A stretch of 45,358 bases of DNA from Chrysophaeum taylorii (lineage: Eukaryota; Sar; Pelagophyceae; Pelagomonadales; Pelagomonadaceae): the NCBI GenBank assembly GCA_029834535.1, contig JAQMWT010000283.1, positions 1 through 45,358 of the forward strand, given 5' to 3'. This document shows positions 30,752 to 41,403 of the stretch, in pieces. The notes under the pieces are model-generated. The model ran no database searches, was not told the origin of the DNA, and saw nothing but the letters and a program-made list of their open reading frames with translations. The translations under genes and the position numbers were made by a program. Within the stretch, counting starts at the first letter, position 1, and each line of letters opens with the position of its first letter.

Positions 30752-31137
30752 CTAATAGTCGCCCTTCATGTACTTGGCACTCTGGCCAGAGAAGACACGT
30801 TGAGCTTGCTGGAGCGCCCCGGGCCCGATGACTAGGATCGCAACGCTGGCAGCGATAATAACGGGGAAGAAGGTCAACACCACACCTGCGAGAAAATCAC
30901 GGGTGGGGGATGACCCAATTACTCACCGCCCGGGATGCCCGCGATGTCGGGGAGTGCTGCGTTGGCGGGGGCAGCGGCGAGGGCCGCGGGCAGGACGGTG
31001 GCCGCGACGACAGGCGCGGCGTTGGAGTTCGAGGAGGCCTTCATCGACACTTGCGCGGGGCGCACGGCAGTGCTCGCGGGGAGCACGAAGCACGTGACCG
31101 TGGCGACGAAAGAGGCGAAGACGACAGCCTTGATCAT
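30752..31137 (-). CDS. Small plastid thylakoid membrane protein with tripartite leader
   Basis: Exon 1 is 31137-30927 and exon 2 is 30885-30752: 114 residues. The 41-nt intron (GTGAGT...CTCGCAG) is phase 1 and removes an in-frame TAA. The leader has three parts: a signal peptide (residues 1-16, ending T-V-T-C), an F-V-L-P start of a Ser/Ala/Arg transit peptide (17-41), and a hydrophobic Ala-rich lumenal signal ending in A-N-A (about 44-61). The mature part has one transmembrane helix (about 72-92, around VVLTFFPVIIAASVAI) and a polar tail ending YMKGDY. This is the layout of nuclear-encoded small photosystem or thylakoid subunits of algae with red complex plastids. I cannot assign a subunit name. 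The start at 31137 is chosen because the frame upstream has only a GTG. It is head to head with the TMEM128-like gene. Confidence 0.75.
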
Positions 31138-31283
31138 CTTTTTCTCTCTCACGTGAGTTGAAGCAATCTGGCTGTGTCGGGAGGCTCCCGTTCAACGGAA
31201 AGATTCTCAACGGCTCCAACAGCAGCGCCGCCGGCGCGACGACGTTCTAGCTTTTTGATTTACAGCCGTCGTCGTCGAGCGAT
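31138..31283. promoter_or_regulatory. Divergent promoter region (146 bp)
   Basis: Shared upstream space of the thylakoid protein gene (-) and the TMEM128-like gene (+). No known element is evident. Confidence 0.35.
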
Positions 31284-32027
31284 ATGACCAGGCAGCGGTG
31301 GGTGGACACAAAGAGTCGTCGTCGTGGTGGTCGTGTGACGTTGTCGCAGGTACCACCGTGTGCCAACGTCGGAAGAAGAGGCGAAGCGCAATAAGAGAAA
31401 ACGATCCGAGGCCGCTGAGCACATTGCGACGAAGATTCAAGCGCTGGCTTGGGTTGCGGCTGGGGGGTTCGTGATGTACCAGACCGACCTTCCCAACGTC
31501 ATGATGCGTGACCCTAACGTCAACCGGTATGCTCTGCCCTCTTTTTGTGTTGGGACAACTCGTAGTATTCGCGCAGCGTGTGGTTCAACATTGCCGCCGC
31601 GTGCTTTGCGATGAACTGTGTCCTCTGCTTTTACCTCGCGGTGTGGTTGCCGTACGTGCAGCGAATACATATCGAGTGGAGCGTCTATTGTCCGCGGGTA
31701 TGGTATGCTCTCTCGTCGACGGGATGATCCAACGCTTTGCTTTGTAAAGGTCATCCCGACCATGACTATCGTCGGCGTCATGTGTAGCTTCTCGTTTGAT
31801 CCCGCGTCGTATTTGCCCTCCGAGTCGAGTGGAGTGGAATGCCTCGTTTTTTTCTTCTGTTGTAGGCTCATTCGCGGTCTCTGGCCTGTATGGGGCCTCT
31901 TGACACCGCTCATCCTGGTGCGCGATGAAGTTGTATATTTCGAGAGTATCGAGCGTTCGTTCGTTCGCAGGCGCTCACTTTCATGGCATGCATCATGTCG
32001 CTCCATTTTATTCCCTGGCCGTTGTAA
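31284..32027 (+). CDS. TMEM128-like four-pass membrane protein, six exons
   Basis: Exons are 31284-31297, 31350-31526, 31577-31697, 31750-31793, 31866-31917 and 31971-32027: 154 residues. The five introns of 50-72 nt all run GT-AG, and every junction keeps frame. After a basic N-terminus (EEEAKRNKRKRSEAAEH) the helices are IQALAWVAAGGFVMYQTD, VWFNIAAACFAMNCVLCFYL, IPTMTIVGVMCSFSLI, and WGLLTPLILALTFMACIMSL. The motif GLWPVWGLLTPL matches the L-W-P-x-W-S/G-x-L-T-P-L signature of the TMEM128 family, and the loop IEWSVYCPR precedes helix 3 as in that family. TMEM128 proteins are ER membrane proteins of unclear function. The first exon is only 14 nt. Confidence 0.8.
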
Positions 32028-32150
32028 TTGATTGGAGTCGCGCTGCCACCACTATATCCTGTGGCGCATTAATTACAGATATGGTTTTGTGCGAGTGTTG
32101 TTGTCGAGCGCACTCAACACCATCCTCTGGCCTGTGGTCTTTCTCTCTCT

Positions 32151-32197
32151 TCGTAGAGATCATGGTCTATTCGTAGAGATCATGGTCTATTCGTAGA
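32151..32197. repeat. Tandem repeat, 20-bp unit
   Basis: The unit tcgtagagatcatggtctat occurs at 32151-32170 and 32171-32190, with a partial third copy. It lies between the TMEM128-like gene and the ankyrin gene. Confidence 0.85.
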
Positions 32198-32300
32198 TCT
32201 ACGACAACTTAAGGAAGAGGAAAACACCTTGAAACACCACTAAGTTCGTCAAGTATCTGGGAAAAAAAGAAAATTTTAAGTCCACAAAAAGAAAGAAAGA

Positions 32301-33659
32301 ATGCAAGGGGCGTGCGTCGCAGGACACACAGGTTTGGTTCGGCGGCTGGTCGGTCGCGGTTTTGACGTGAACGAGGTGGACGAAGACGGCGTGACCCCCC
32401 TTATTGCCGCGAGCCTAGGCGGGCATTTAGTTATCGTTCGGCTTTTGCTTTCGCGAGGTGCTGACGTGAACTTGATTGGCATTCACAACTTGTCGCCGTT
32501 ACTCGTCGCGAGCCGCAAGGGTCACGTGGAGGTGGCAAGCCTGCTGCTCGATAGGGGGGCCAACATCTTGCATGTGACGAACGACGGCGAATCGTCGTTA
32601 TTCGTAGCGAGTCAGCACGGGCACGCGCGAATGGCAAGACTGTTGCTAGCTCGCGGCGCGGAGGTCGACCAAATTGGTACGAACGATGTTTCTCCGCTCT
32701 ACCTTGCGAGCCAGAACGGCCACGCCGAGGTCGCAGAGTTGCTGCTCGATAATGGCGCCGACGTAAACTTGTCCAACGGTACGTCCGCTCTCTTCATCGC
32801 GTGCCAGAGAGGTCACGTCGACGTCGCGCGCGTCTTGCTTTCGTACGCCGCCGACGTCCATATGACAAATATCCACGAAATTGCTCCGCTTTACATCGCG
32901 AGCCAGCGCGGCCAAGTGGACTTGGTTACTTTGCTCCTCGATCACGGCGCCGACGTCCATCATTCCGACAAGGCGAAGGCTTCGTCGCTTCACGTCGCAA
33001 CCGAGTACGATCGACTTCTCGTTGTCCGACTTTTGATTTCGCGCGGTGCTGACGTCAACCAAATGAGCGACGTCGACGCCTCGCCGCTCTACATTGCGAG
33101 CCAGAATGGATTTGTCGATCTCGCTGCCCTTCTGCTCGAGAACGGCGCGAACGTAGGGCTAGCCACGATCCACGGCACCTCGCCCCTTTTCATCGCGTCC
33201 CAGAAAGGCCACGTCGAAATCGCCCGTCTCTTGCTTTCGTATGGTGCTGACGTCAACCAAGCCAAGAACAGCGGTGCTTCGCCGCTCTACATTGCGTGCG
33301 AGACGGGACACGCGAGCGTCGCGAGACTTTTGATTTCGCACGCGGCCGACATCAACAACAACAAACGAGGATCTATCTCGCCCCTTGCGGTTGCGAGCTA
33401 CCACGGTCACGTCGACATCGTTCGCTTATTGGTTGCCCACGGCGCCGACACCCACACCGATTCCTCCGGAAAGACCCCCGCCGACGTCGCGCGCCTCCGC
33501 GGCCACGACGCCGTAGTTCGAGCGCTCACTCCGAGTGTCCTCGATGTCCTCCTCGCTTCCGCCGCCGATGATCATCTTGGCTTGGTGGTTTGGGAAGAGC
33601 TTCGCACGACGAGAAGGTGTCCTCGCTGCACGAGACGCCGGCCCCTCTCCAGGAAGTAG
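32301..33659 (+). CDS. Ankyrin-repeat protein
   Basis: A single exon of 452 residues made almost entirely of about thirteen 33-residue ankyrin repeats. Typical units contain SPLYIASQNGH, then VARLLLSYGADV; the TPL/SPL helix start and the G-H-x-x-x-x-x-L-L pattern recur throughout. The N-terminal repeat is partial (MQGACVAGHTGLVRRLV) and the last ends RGHDAVVRAL. The final 40 residues are different and end in a Cys/Arg-rich tail (RRCPRCTRRRP). No catalytic domain, leader or membrane helix is visible. It is probably a protein-interaction scaffold. The high mutual similarity of repeats suggests recent internal duplication. Intronless, unlike most neighbours. Confidence 0.85.
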   Translation: MQGACVAGHTGLVRRLVGRGFDVNEVDEDGVTPLIAASLGGHLVIVRLLLSRGADVNLIGIHNLSPLLVASRKGHVEVASLLLDRGANILHVTNDGESSLFVASQHGHARMARLLLARGAEVDQIGTNDVSPLYLASQNGHAEVAELLLDNGADVNLSNGTSALFIACQRGHVDVARVLLSYAADVHMTNIHEIAPLYIASQRGQVDLVTLLLDHGADVHHSDKAKASSLHVATEYDRLLVVRLLISRGADVNQMSDVDASPLYIASQNGFVDLAALLLENGANVGLATIHGTSPLFIASQKGHVEIARLLLSYGADVNQAKNSGASPLYIACETGHASVARLLISHAADINNNKRGSISPLAVASYHGHVDIVRLLVAHGADTHTDSSGKTPADVARLRGHDAVVRALTPSVLDVLLASAADDHLGLVVWEELRTTRRCPRCTRRRPLSRK

Positions 33660-34067
33660 AGTGGAAATTCTGCTGATGTCGTCTCTATCTGTCTGTCTTT
33701 CGTTTTTTTGTCCGACGAATTTTTTAATCGCCGCACGAACGATGGCTTTTCGCTAGTACTAATCTTGCACTCTGTTTTGGATAGAAGGGACGAAGACGAC
33801 GATCAAACTTGTTCTCGTTCTCTAATTCTCTCTCGCGGGGACCAAGTCACCCCAACCCAATAAAAACCCACGAACGGGTGCCGTCATCTTTGTTGAGCCA
33901 GCTCGCGGTTCTTCGTATGCGCGCAGTGCCTGGACCCTGGACACGCCCGGATAGCTGAAAGCCGATGGTCATTACTACCCCCTCAAACCACCGAACCGGG
34001 ATTATTTATTACACAGATATGGACATTACTGGCTGGCAGCATCATCGTCATGAAAACTTCCTGCTGG
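33660..34067. other. Intergenic, convergent gene ends
   Basis: Contains AATAAA at about 33858 after the ankyrin gene. No gene seen. Confidence 0.4.
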
Positions 34068-34393
34068 CTAGACCATGCTTCGGTGGACAGCGTGCATAGG
34101 CTTGTGGCGGGGTGGTGTACAGAGGCGGGGAGTGCAGCAGCGTTTTAATCGAGCCGCATCGAAGAGACCTCGGAAGAAGACGAGGATCTTGGCTTCGAGT
34201 GGCGGCTCGCCCATGCAAGTGTTATATGTGTTGCGCATGAGGCTAAGCGCGGCAAGTCGAGCGACACCGCCCAGAAGAATGAGCATCGGCAAGTTAGCGG
34301 CCTCGTTGTCCAGCCTACAGAATGGTAGCAGAGTGGGCGACAGCCAATTATGCTCAAATACCAGTTGCCTCGCAGACGGCAGACCTCGTCCAA

Positions 34394-34427
<34 letters not shown>

Positions 34428-37400
34428 ATCGTCTTGATGTCGACGTCTTGAAGCCACCCTATGACGACGAGTCATTTTACTCAGAGGTGGAACGTGCCTT
34501 CGTGGAACGTATAACCAAAAAGGAGCGCGAGTGCAGAATCTCGCGTGGGCTTGCGGTAGACCGTCGGAGACATTTTCCACGCGAATGACAGTTTTCGCGT
34601 TTGCGCGACAACGAGCGTCTCCCCGACCCAGCGAACCGGGGAGAGCCACGGCACGATGCGGAGGCCCGGAGCAGAGTTGAGCTTGTCCAGCGTTTGCGAC
34701 CCAAAACCCGAGAGCATCGTCAACACGAGACACAGGACGACCGTAACGAGCTGTGCGGATTTGCCACCGACAACCTATGACGGCGGCAGCGTCGGGAAGT
34801 GCATCGATGGCCACGTTCATCAACTCGCCGATGCGATGTAGGCGTATCCGGAGATGGCGTATGACATGCAAAACAAGCACAGAAAGTAAAAGGAGAAGCG
34901 CGGAGTTGGGGCAGCGATGGAATAGAATGGCACGGCGAAGGCAAGCGTAAGCAATGCGATGCAAGGAATCTGCACAATGTCTTTTCCTAAAAAGTACGCT
35001 GCAATGTTGAGCGACATGCCAGATCCTCGTGCAGCTTCGCGCCAGAAAACGACGCGCTCGCTGCCGAAGACCGGGAGCGTCGCCACGGCGAGGAAAAGCT
35101 GCAGTCCAATGCCGATCCAGAGTTGTGCTATGGGAAGCTTGTGAACCTTCACGTTTTTGCTCTGCATGCCGAAGAGCGCGCCAAAAAAAGACATCAACGC
35201 ACAGTCAAAGTAGAGTCGCCCAGGCAGCTGTAAGTGTTGGAGGAATGCCCGCTTGGCGAAACAGATGAACTGCACGACAAAGGCGCGTTGCGAGCGAAGC
35301 GACTCGAGAACACGCGAATCCGCCGGTCGTTCGAGAACATCGGGCTGGAACTGCTCGCGCCCTTCTCGACTGCGTGCCAACCATAAGCGACTTAAGGCTT
35401 CTGCGGCGGCCTCGGCGTCGTTGAGTGGGAAAAATGCGGCGACGTTCTCGGGCTCTTCCTGCTGGGGTGCGACTCGTCCCAGCGTCACGTCCAACCTGCG
35501 AGCGCCCACTCATATAGTACCAGCCAGTACACACATCCAGTCGGCCGGGTTTGAGAACTCGGGCTTGTCGAAGACTGGGCCGCCATCACGATGGTTGTTC
35601 GAGAAATAGTCCATCACTTGTCCGGGTTTGCCGTGGAAAACAGTGTGCCCTCCAACTCCAAGCAAGATCACTTGCATGAAGCTGCTGAATATCGAGTACG
35701 ACGGCTGGTGCAGCACGACGACGATGTTGCATCCACGATTCGCGAGTTTGCGCAAGGCTTCCACTACTTGCGCCGAAGTCGTCGAATCGAGGCCCGAAGT
35801 TGGCTACAAAACGCGGTGGGTTGCCTTATATACGCTATAGGACGCCGGTCACGTGGTGCCTCGTCCAGGAACAATAAGCATGGTCGCGCAACAATCTCAA
35901 TCGCGAGATTCGTTCGCTTCTTTTCTCCGCCTGCGAGACGAAATTCACCAAATGAGAAAGCGACGTCGACTCGGGCTACGTGCCAGAGATGCCTGCGCAT
36001 GCTCGTCATGCGGACGTCGCACAAGGTCTCTCACCGCGGCGCTCGGCGTCCCCGACGACTTCATCCCATGTTGTGGGACGGAGTTCAACCATCTGCATCG
36101 CCTCGATGGCTCTCGTTTCGACCTCTGTGCGGCTGAGCGTCGTTGACGCGCGGATTGCCGCGTAAAACTCCAACGTTTGTCGTACGGTGAGAGAGGGAAG
36201 CATGATGTCGTCTTGGGGAACGTAGCCCACGAAGGCAGAGTACGCCGCGAGGTCGTCGACTTCTCTTCCGTTCACAAAACGCGAACCGAAGACTTTGCCG
36301 TACCTTAATTGCCCATTAAACAAAACGGACGTGCAAGACGCACCCTTTGGCTCGGTCTGCTAAGCAGTTCAGCAGTGTTCTGCGTCGCAGGGTAACAATG
36401 TCAATAAAACAAATTTCGCGCACGTCTTTCCACCGCCTGCAAGAGTCGTCACGATGGGAGAGAAGGAGGAGCGCGCACCAGAGGGGCCCATGATGGCGGT
36501 CACGCAGCCCGAGTCGATGGACCCCGATACGCCGTTGAGGATGACACGGCCGCTTGAGCGTAGCCGAAGGCCGAGACCCTCGAAACGCAGGTCTATTCGC
36601 AATTCGACGTCATCAGTAACGCGTTTTGGTTCTTCGCGACGCAGGCGTCTGTGCCATCGAAACGGGTTGAGCACGAGTGGGCTGGTCGCGGAAGATCGAC
36701 TGCCGGTTGGCGCGTCTCCCGACGACACACCACCTCCGAATTCCGGGTTATTCGTACTGGAATTGGAGGACGTTGCAAGTTCGATGCCGTCGTCGACGGA
36801 CGGAGACTTTTCCTCCGAAAAGACGCGAACGTCGGCCTCTACGGCGTCGAGAGCCGAGCAGCAGCAGCAATCGAAGCAACTGCACGCTTGGCAGCACGTC
36901 GCGTGACGCAAGCACAACGCCCCAACGCCGGTCGCAAACACGATCACCAAGCTCATGAGGGTCGCAAACTGGACCCATGTCAGGCCCTGCGCCACGCTCG
37001 CTCGAGAAGGAAGGAAGGAATGAAGGAGGAGGAAGCCCTTACCTCGTCGAACTTGATGAGGTGGCGGTTGTCGCCAAAGCCGACGGAGAGGAAGACGAGG
37101 GCGACGAACGAAAAGATCCCGAACACGACCAAGTTTGCGTGTCGCGTACAGCCAAGCGAAGTGAAGACCGTGCCGCCGTCAGTCTGGCGCAGCGAAGAGA
37201 CTAAATCGAGCTGGCACACGCCGCACATGCCGTAGAGGCAAAGGCCGAAAAAGAGCATGCATGGAAAAGTGGCCGGTTCGATGCCGGCGAGCGCGACACC
37301 GGCGAGGATGAAAGAACCGCCGCCGCAATAGACAACGAGTCGAGAGACATTGATGCTCGAGCAGACGCCATAGTACTGCGAACGAAGCGAGGGGTCGATC

Positions 37401-38873
37401 GTGTCGTGCCGGCCGACGCCCGTCAGCGCCTCGATCACTCGGCGGTGCCAGCGGGCCTCGGCTTTGCTCAAGTACCGCATCGCTGCGACGACTGATCTCG
37501 ATGATGTCGCGGACTCGGTATTGTTGTTGAGCGTCGTTGAAGCATCGAGCAATACGGCGCGCTCGTGTCGAGCGCTTGCCCGAGCGAGACGCCGCCGCCG
37601 CCGCGCTCGCGACGAGCCGTACCCGTAAGTTGAGAAGAGCTGCAAAGAAGAATAAGGAAAGTGTTCTCAGATCATCATCTCGCAGAAAATTCTCACGTGC
37701 AAGACTACCGCGGTGCTTATGCAGACGACGAAAAAGACCGTAGCTGGCACCGAGTAGTCAGGATAGCCAAGACCGGGCGAGGAGCACAGGGTGTGATGCG
37801 AAGCGAGCGGCGAGGCGCCGTCGCAAGCCTGACGTTTCTTCGAGCCGCGAGGGCAGTGCGTTCCACTCGGGCAGAGGCTCCGCGTGTCCGAGGATTGGCA
37901 CTCGTTGCCTTCGGGGCAGAGGTAGAGGTGCCTGCTTCCCGGACACACGTATCGCGTGGTGTTCGTCTCGTCGTCGTAGACAGCGACCTGAGAGACCGTT
38001 TTTCGGGAGGTGTCAGGAAGGAAGGAAGAAAGGAGGAGGATCCTAGGACGACGGTCGCGCGCCGTCTCGCGATGTTTGTCGACCCTGCCAGGATACTTGC
38101 ACTTGGTGTTGTGGGTCATCGTCGTGTCCTTGGTCCTCGATCGGGGGCAGAAGCCGCCAGTGGGGCAGCGAACTAGGCATGTAAAAAACTCGGGAGAGTA
38201 ATAGCCGGGCGGAGCGGATTCGACGGTCGTCTCGCCGTCGTCGGGGGATTCGTACCTGTACATCCCACCCTCGCACTCCTTTCCGGCGTTGTCGGTCCAC
38301 TCGCAGGCGGGGTCGCGGCGTTCTTCCTCCTTGAGCTCGTAGTTCATCATCCGCTGGAGCGTGTCGGGATCGCAGTGATTGAGCTCGAATTCCTCGGCGC
38401 TCAGGACGCCGGGCCCGAACGTGTCGAGCATCAAATCGCCCGCATAGAAGATGAGTTCGTTGTAGATCCAGAGCGTGGCAAACTCGTCCGTCGTCGACAC
38501 GTACTTGTCCTGGTCTTTTTTATCCTTGAACGCGTCGCAGTCGCCCTCGACGGGCTCGTAGTAGACCGTCAAATAGAAGTCGTCGCCGCGGCGAAACTCG
38601 TAGAGCGTGTCGCGGTACCAGATCCTACGGGGGGCGAAGGCGGTCGGCAATGGACCTCATTCGCGCCGCTTACCAAAAGCCGGCCCCGGCGAGGCAAATC
38701 AACTGCGTGGTCGTGGCGAACAAGTTGCCGCCGGTCGCCCAGTTGAGCATTCTGCCGAGACATCGGTGTTGGTCGACGCCGAGCCAGCAGCAGATCTCCT
38801 TGTGCGTCCGGGCGACGCGACGTGCAGCGCGCACCGGACTCGGGTTGTGACGCCCTGGCTCTAGACGCGACAT
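34068..38873 (-). CDS. ABCG-family half-transporter with Cys-rich ectodomain, many exons
   Basis: In order: a signal or anchor helix (LFATTTQLICLAGAGFW); an extracellular region with tandem CPxGxxC units (CPTGGFCPRS, CPEGNEC, CPSGTHC) as in plant ABCG24/28; a helix (VPATVFFVVCISTAVVLHV); a basic cytosolic part; about four more helices; a Cys cluster (CQACSCFDCCCCS); the nucleotide-binding domain; and a six-helix ABC2 domain to 34068. Splicing rebuilds Walker A (GPSGGGKTTLLNCLADRAKG), the Q-loop (VGYVPQDDIMLP), signature (ISGGEKKR), Walker B with D-loop (LFLDEPTSGLDSTT) and the His switch (VVVLHQPSYSIF). Three introns seem to use GC donors, and ISG needs a 9-nt exon at 35984-35992. A CTG/CAG run at 34396-34427 lies in or near the penultimate exon. 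It probably exports lipids or hydrophobic compounds at the plasma or an internal membrane. The start is uncertain (ATG 38873 or 38750). Confidence 0.85.
35984..35992 (-). other. Candidate 9-nt micro-exon in the ABCG gene
   Basis: The nine bases GCATCTCTG lie between a CGCAG acceptor and a following GCACGT donor-like site. Including them turns the signature from RRGGEKKR into RRGISGGEKKR, the family form. Skipping them keeps frame, so both transcripts are possible. Confidence 0.55.
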
Positions 38874-38977
38874 TATTCTAAGCACGCACGTATTATTTTT
38901 TGGCACACAGTTTCTTTCTATTGGTGAGGCTCATAGACGCGACGCGAAGGGTCAAGCAAAAAACAAAACAAATAATA

Positions 38978-39590
38978 CTTATCTCCACCCGTCAGGCACA
39001 TCCCTCATACAGCACCACCGCCTGGCTTCTTGGGCCCTGTCGAACAGCGGCTACGTAGCTACGGCACCGTCGCCGGCCTCGTCTTCGGTGCCTTCGGTGA
39101 GGCCAGCGCGGCGTGCCACGCTCTCGCCCAAACATGCGCAGAGCGCATCGCTGCGCGAACCTGGGTGACAAGCGGCTGCGCCAACTTCACAGAGGCAAAG
39201 GCGGCCCAAACTCGCCGCATCTACCGTGAGTGGGGGATCGCCAACGCATTAGGCCGGGCTCGCTGTGCCCTCACCGCCCTCACCCATGTCGCCGCCTCGG
39301 GGAACCCCGCCCAGGCCGCCCGATCCCAGCAGGACGTCACCCTTCGTCGCACATACGTCCGGCGGCAGCATGCGTACGACCTACGGGCGGGGCCCGTCCT
39401 TTCTTCGCCTGCCCCACGCCTCGGCGATGACCCCGACTAGGTCCCGCGTACTTATCTCCGCCCGTCAGGCACATCCCTCATACCCCACAAACCCACCCAC
39501 ATCCCTCATACCCCACAAACCCACCCCACATCCTTCATGCTCGCCACACACACCCACCCCTTAGCAGTCGACATTTAAAAAAACAAAACT
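38978..39590 (+). mobile_element. 3' end of the same putative retroelement family, third copy
   Basis: From 39333 the sequence matches the inverted-repeat arms (copy 1 from 178): the same frame ends in LRRTYVRRQHAYDLRAGP... and stops at 39438-39440. It is then followed by the shared 3' segment and an A-rich end near 39577-39588. Upstream, 39040-39332 is open in the same frame with AGLVFGAFGEASAACHAL and YREWGIANALGRARCAL, a pattern I associate with C-terminal parts of non-LTR retrotransposon polyproteins in algae and dinoflagellates (inference). A 34-bp direct repeat (38978 and 39450) and short tandem copies of a CCCACAAACCCAC unit flank it. It has no ATG: a 5'-truncated copy. Confidence 0.6.
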
Positions 39591-39675
39591 AATAAGTGGA
39601 GGAAGTTGCGACAATTCTTCTTTCTTCCTTCCTTCCTCGGGTGGGGGGGTGGAGAACTCAAACAGGGAATCGCGG

Positions 39676-41403
39676 CTAGTCGGTCGCCTCGACGGAGGGG
39701 TCCGGTCGAACCTCCGATGGCGAGGCGGAGAGGGGCTTGGTGCGTTCCCCCGCGAAGGTGAGGGCGGCGACGCGGTTCTCGGTAATAGCGAGGCGTTGCT
39801 CGAGCATCCCAAGTGTCGAGGTGATAACACTGAGTTGGCCGATGACGTGATCGAAAGTTGCGGCGACAGCCTCCGGAAGCGGATCGCCGCGGCGCGCGAC
39901 CGTCTCGAGGTTGGGGAAGGACCTGGCCGGGGGGGACGTGCCGGCGTCGGGCGACCAGGCGAGGTCGTCGTCGGAGCGTCGTGGCTCGGGCGGCGCGGTA
40001 AGTCCTTCGCCGCCGGATCGGCGTTGACCTCCCTCGGCGGCCGCGACGAAGTCTTCGAGGACGACGTCAACGCCGTGTGTGGCGGTGCCGTCGAATGGCT
40101 TGCTGGGTGGCTCGGGCGGGGCATAGCGATCGATCGAAGGCGGCGGCGGGGGATCGAACGAGGTTCGCGTCTTCGTATCCGCGCGTTCGAAGGAGGTTCG
40201 CGTCTTCGTATCCGCGGTCGCCTGCTTGCGGGCGGACGGCGCCGACTGGGGCCGCTGCGCGGGCGGCGCGACGACGGGAAGGTCGTCGTCGACGCAACCG
40301 TCGAGGCGGGCGCGCCAGATCATGACGACGCGGTCGGCGCCGCCCGAGGCGAATACGTCTCCGCGAGCGCCTCGAGGCGGCGCGAAGGCCGAGCACCCGA
40401 CGGCGCCCTTGTGTCCGCGGAGCGTGTAGAGGAGCTGGCCCTGGCGAAGATCATAGAGCTTGAGGACGCCGTCGAGGCCGGTCGAAGCGAGGTAGCGTCC
40501 CGAGGCGTCGAAGGCGAGCGACGTGACGAGGGCGTCGTGGGCCGCGTAGTGCTGGAGAAGCGCGTAAGAGCGAGCGTCCCAGACGTTGATCTTGCGGTCC
40601 TCTCCCGCCGAAACGACGCACGTGCCGTCCGACGAGAAGGCGACGTCCCGCACGCCCCCTTCGTGGTCGTAAAACGTCCGCGCGCACCGCCGCGCCTCGA
40701 CGTCCCAGAGCTTGACGAGCTTGTCGTCGCCGCACGACGCGGCGACTCGACCGTCCGGCGACCAACGCGCGCACCGCACCCAGTTCGCGTGCGCCTGCGC
40801 CGCCGATCCCCCCCCGCGCTCGTCGCTCGCTGCAGCCCCGAGCGTACACACGAACTTCTTCGACGGTAGCGCCCATATCTTGACCGTCTTGTCGTCCGAC
40901 GCCGTCATGAGCGAGCACCCGTCGGGCGCGTAGTCGACGCTTCGCACCGCCGCCGAGTGACCTTTGACCTCGGTCGAACCCCCCCGAGCCGTCGGCTGCC
41001 AGAGCCGCACGCACCGATCCGCCGACGCCGACGCGAGCTGCGAGCCGTCGGGGCTGAACGCGACCCGATGCACGGGCCCGCGGTGGCCAGCGAACCGGAA
41101 GGCCCGCGTCGGCCGCTCGGACGGCGACGACGACGAAGCAGGGGGGCCGCGGTTGTAGCGCGACGACGACCCTTCCCCGTCGGATCCGAATTGCCACAAC
41201 ATCACGCACGCGTCCATTCCGCCGGACGCGATCTGCCGCTTGGTCGGCGAGAACGAGATCGACGTCACCCCGCCGCGGTGACCCCGCAGCGTCCGCACGA
41301 GGTGGGGCTCCTCCTCGCCGAGTCGCTCCTCCTGGCAACGATCGTACCCTTTCCTTTGATGATGCGACACATCCCGGGCCATGGTCGACGCAAGGGCCGC
41401 CAT
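39676..41403 (-). CDS. POC1: POC1-like centriolar WD40 protein
   Basis: About 575 residues from ATG 41403 (ATG 41382, MARDVSH, is equally possible; a short intron GTGTCG...TTGCCAG just after it would also keep frame). Seven WD repeats fill residues 35-345, with GH dipeptides in [49 protein letters not shown] and [14 protein letters not shown] Pro/Ala-rich linker follows, including a perfect 11-residue duplication ([15 protein letters not shown]; DNA repeat at 40151-40216). The C-terminus has the POC1 coiled-coil box: [20 protein letters not shown] followed by AITENRV. POC1 binds centriole and basal-body microtubules and is needed for their stability and for cilia. It is head to head with a NEK kinase gene. 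Confidence 0.9.
   Translation of the reverse strand: MAALASTMARDVSHHQRKGYDRCQEERLGEEEPHLVRTLRGHRGGVTSISFSPTKRQIASGGMDACVMLWQFGSDGEGSSSRYNRGPPASSSSPSERPTRAFRFAGHRGPVHRVAFSPDGSQLASASADRCVRLWQPTARGGSTEVKGHSAAVRSVDYAPDGCSLMTASDDKTVKIWALPSKKFVCTLGAAASDERGGGSAAQAHANWVRCARWSPDGRVAASCGDDKLVKLWDVEARRCARTFYDHEGGVRDVAFSSDGTCVVSAGEDRKINVWDARSYALLQHYAAHDALVTSLAFDASGRYLASTGLDGVLKLYDLRQGQLLYTLRGHKGAVGCSAFAPPRGARGDVFASGGADRVVMIWRARLDGCVDDDLPVVAPPAQRPQSAPSARKQATADTKTRTSFERADTKTRTSFDPPPPPSIDRYAPPEPPSKPFDGTATHGVDVVLEDFVAAAEGGQRRSGGEGLTAPPEPRRSDDDLAWSPDAGTSPPARSFPNLETVARRGDPLPEAVAATFDHVIGQLSVITSTLGMLEQRLAITENRVAALTFAGERTKPLSASPSEVRPDPSVEATD
40151..40216. repeat. Exact 33-bp tandem duplication inside POC1
   Basis: Two adjacent 33-bp units encode TKTRTSF twice in the linker after the WD domain. 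Near-identity at DNA level implies a recent in-frame duplication. Confidence 0.85.
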
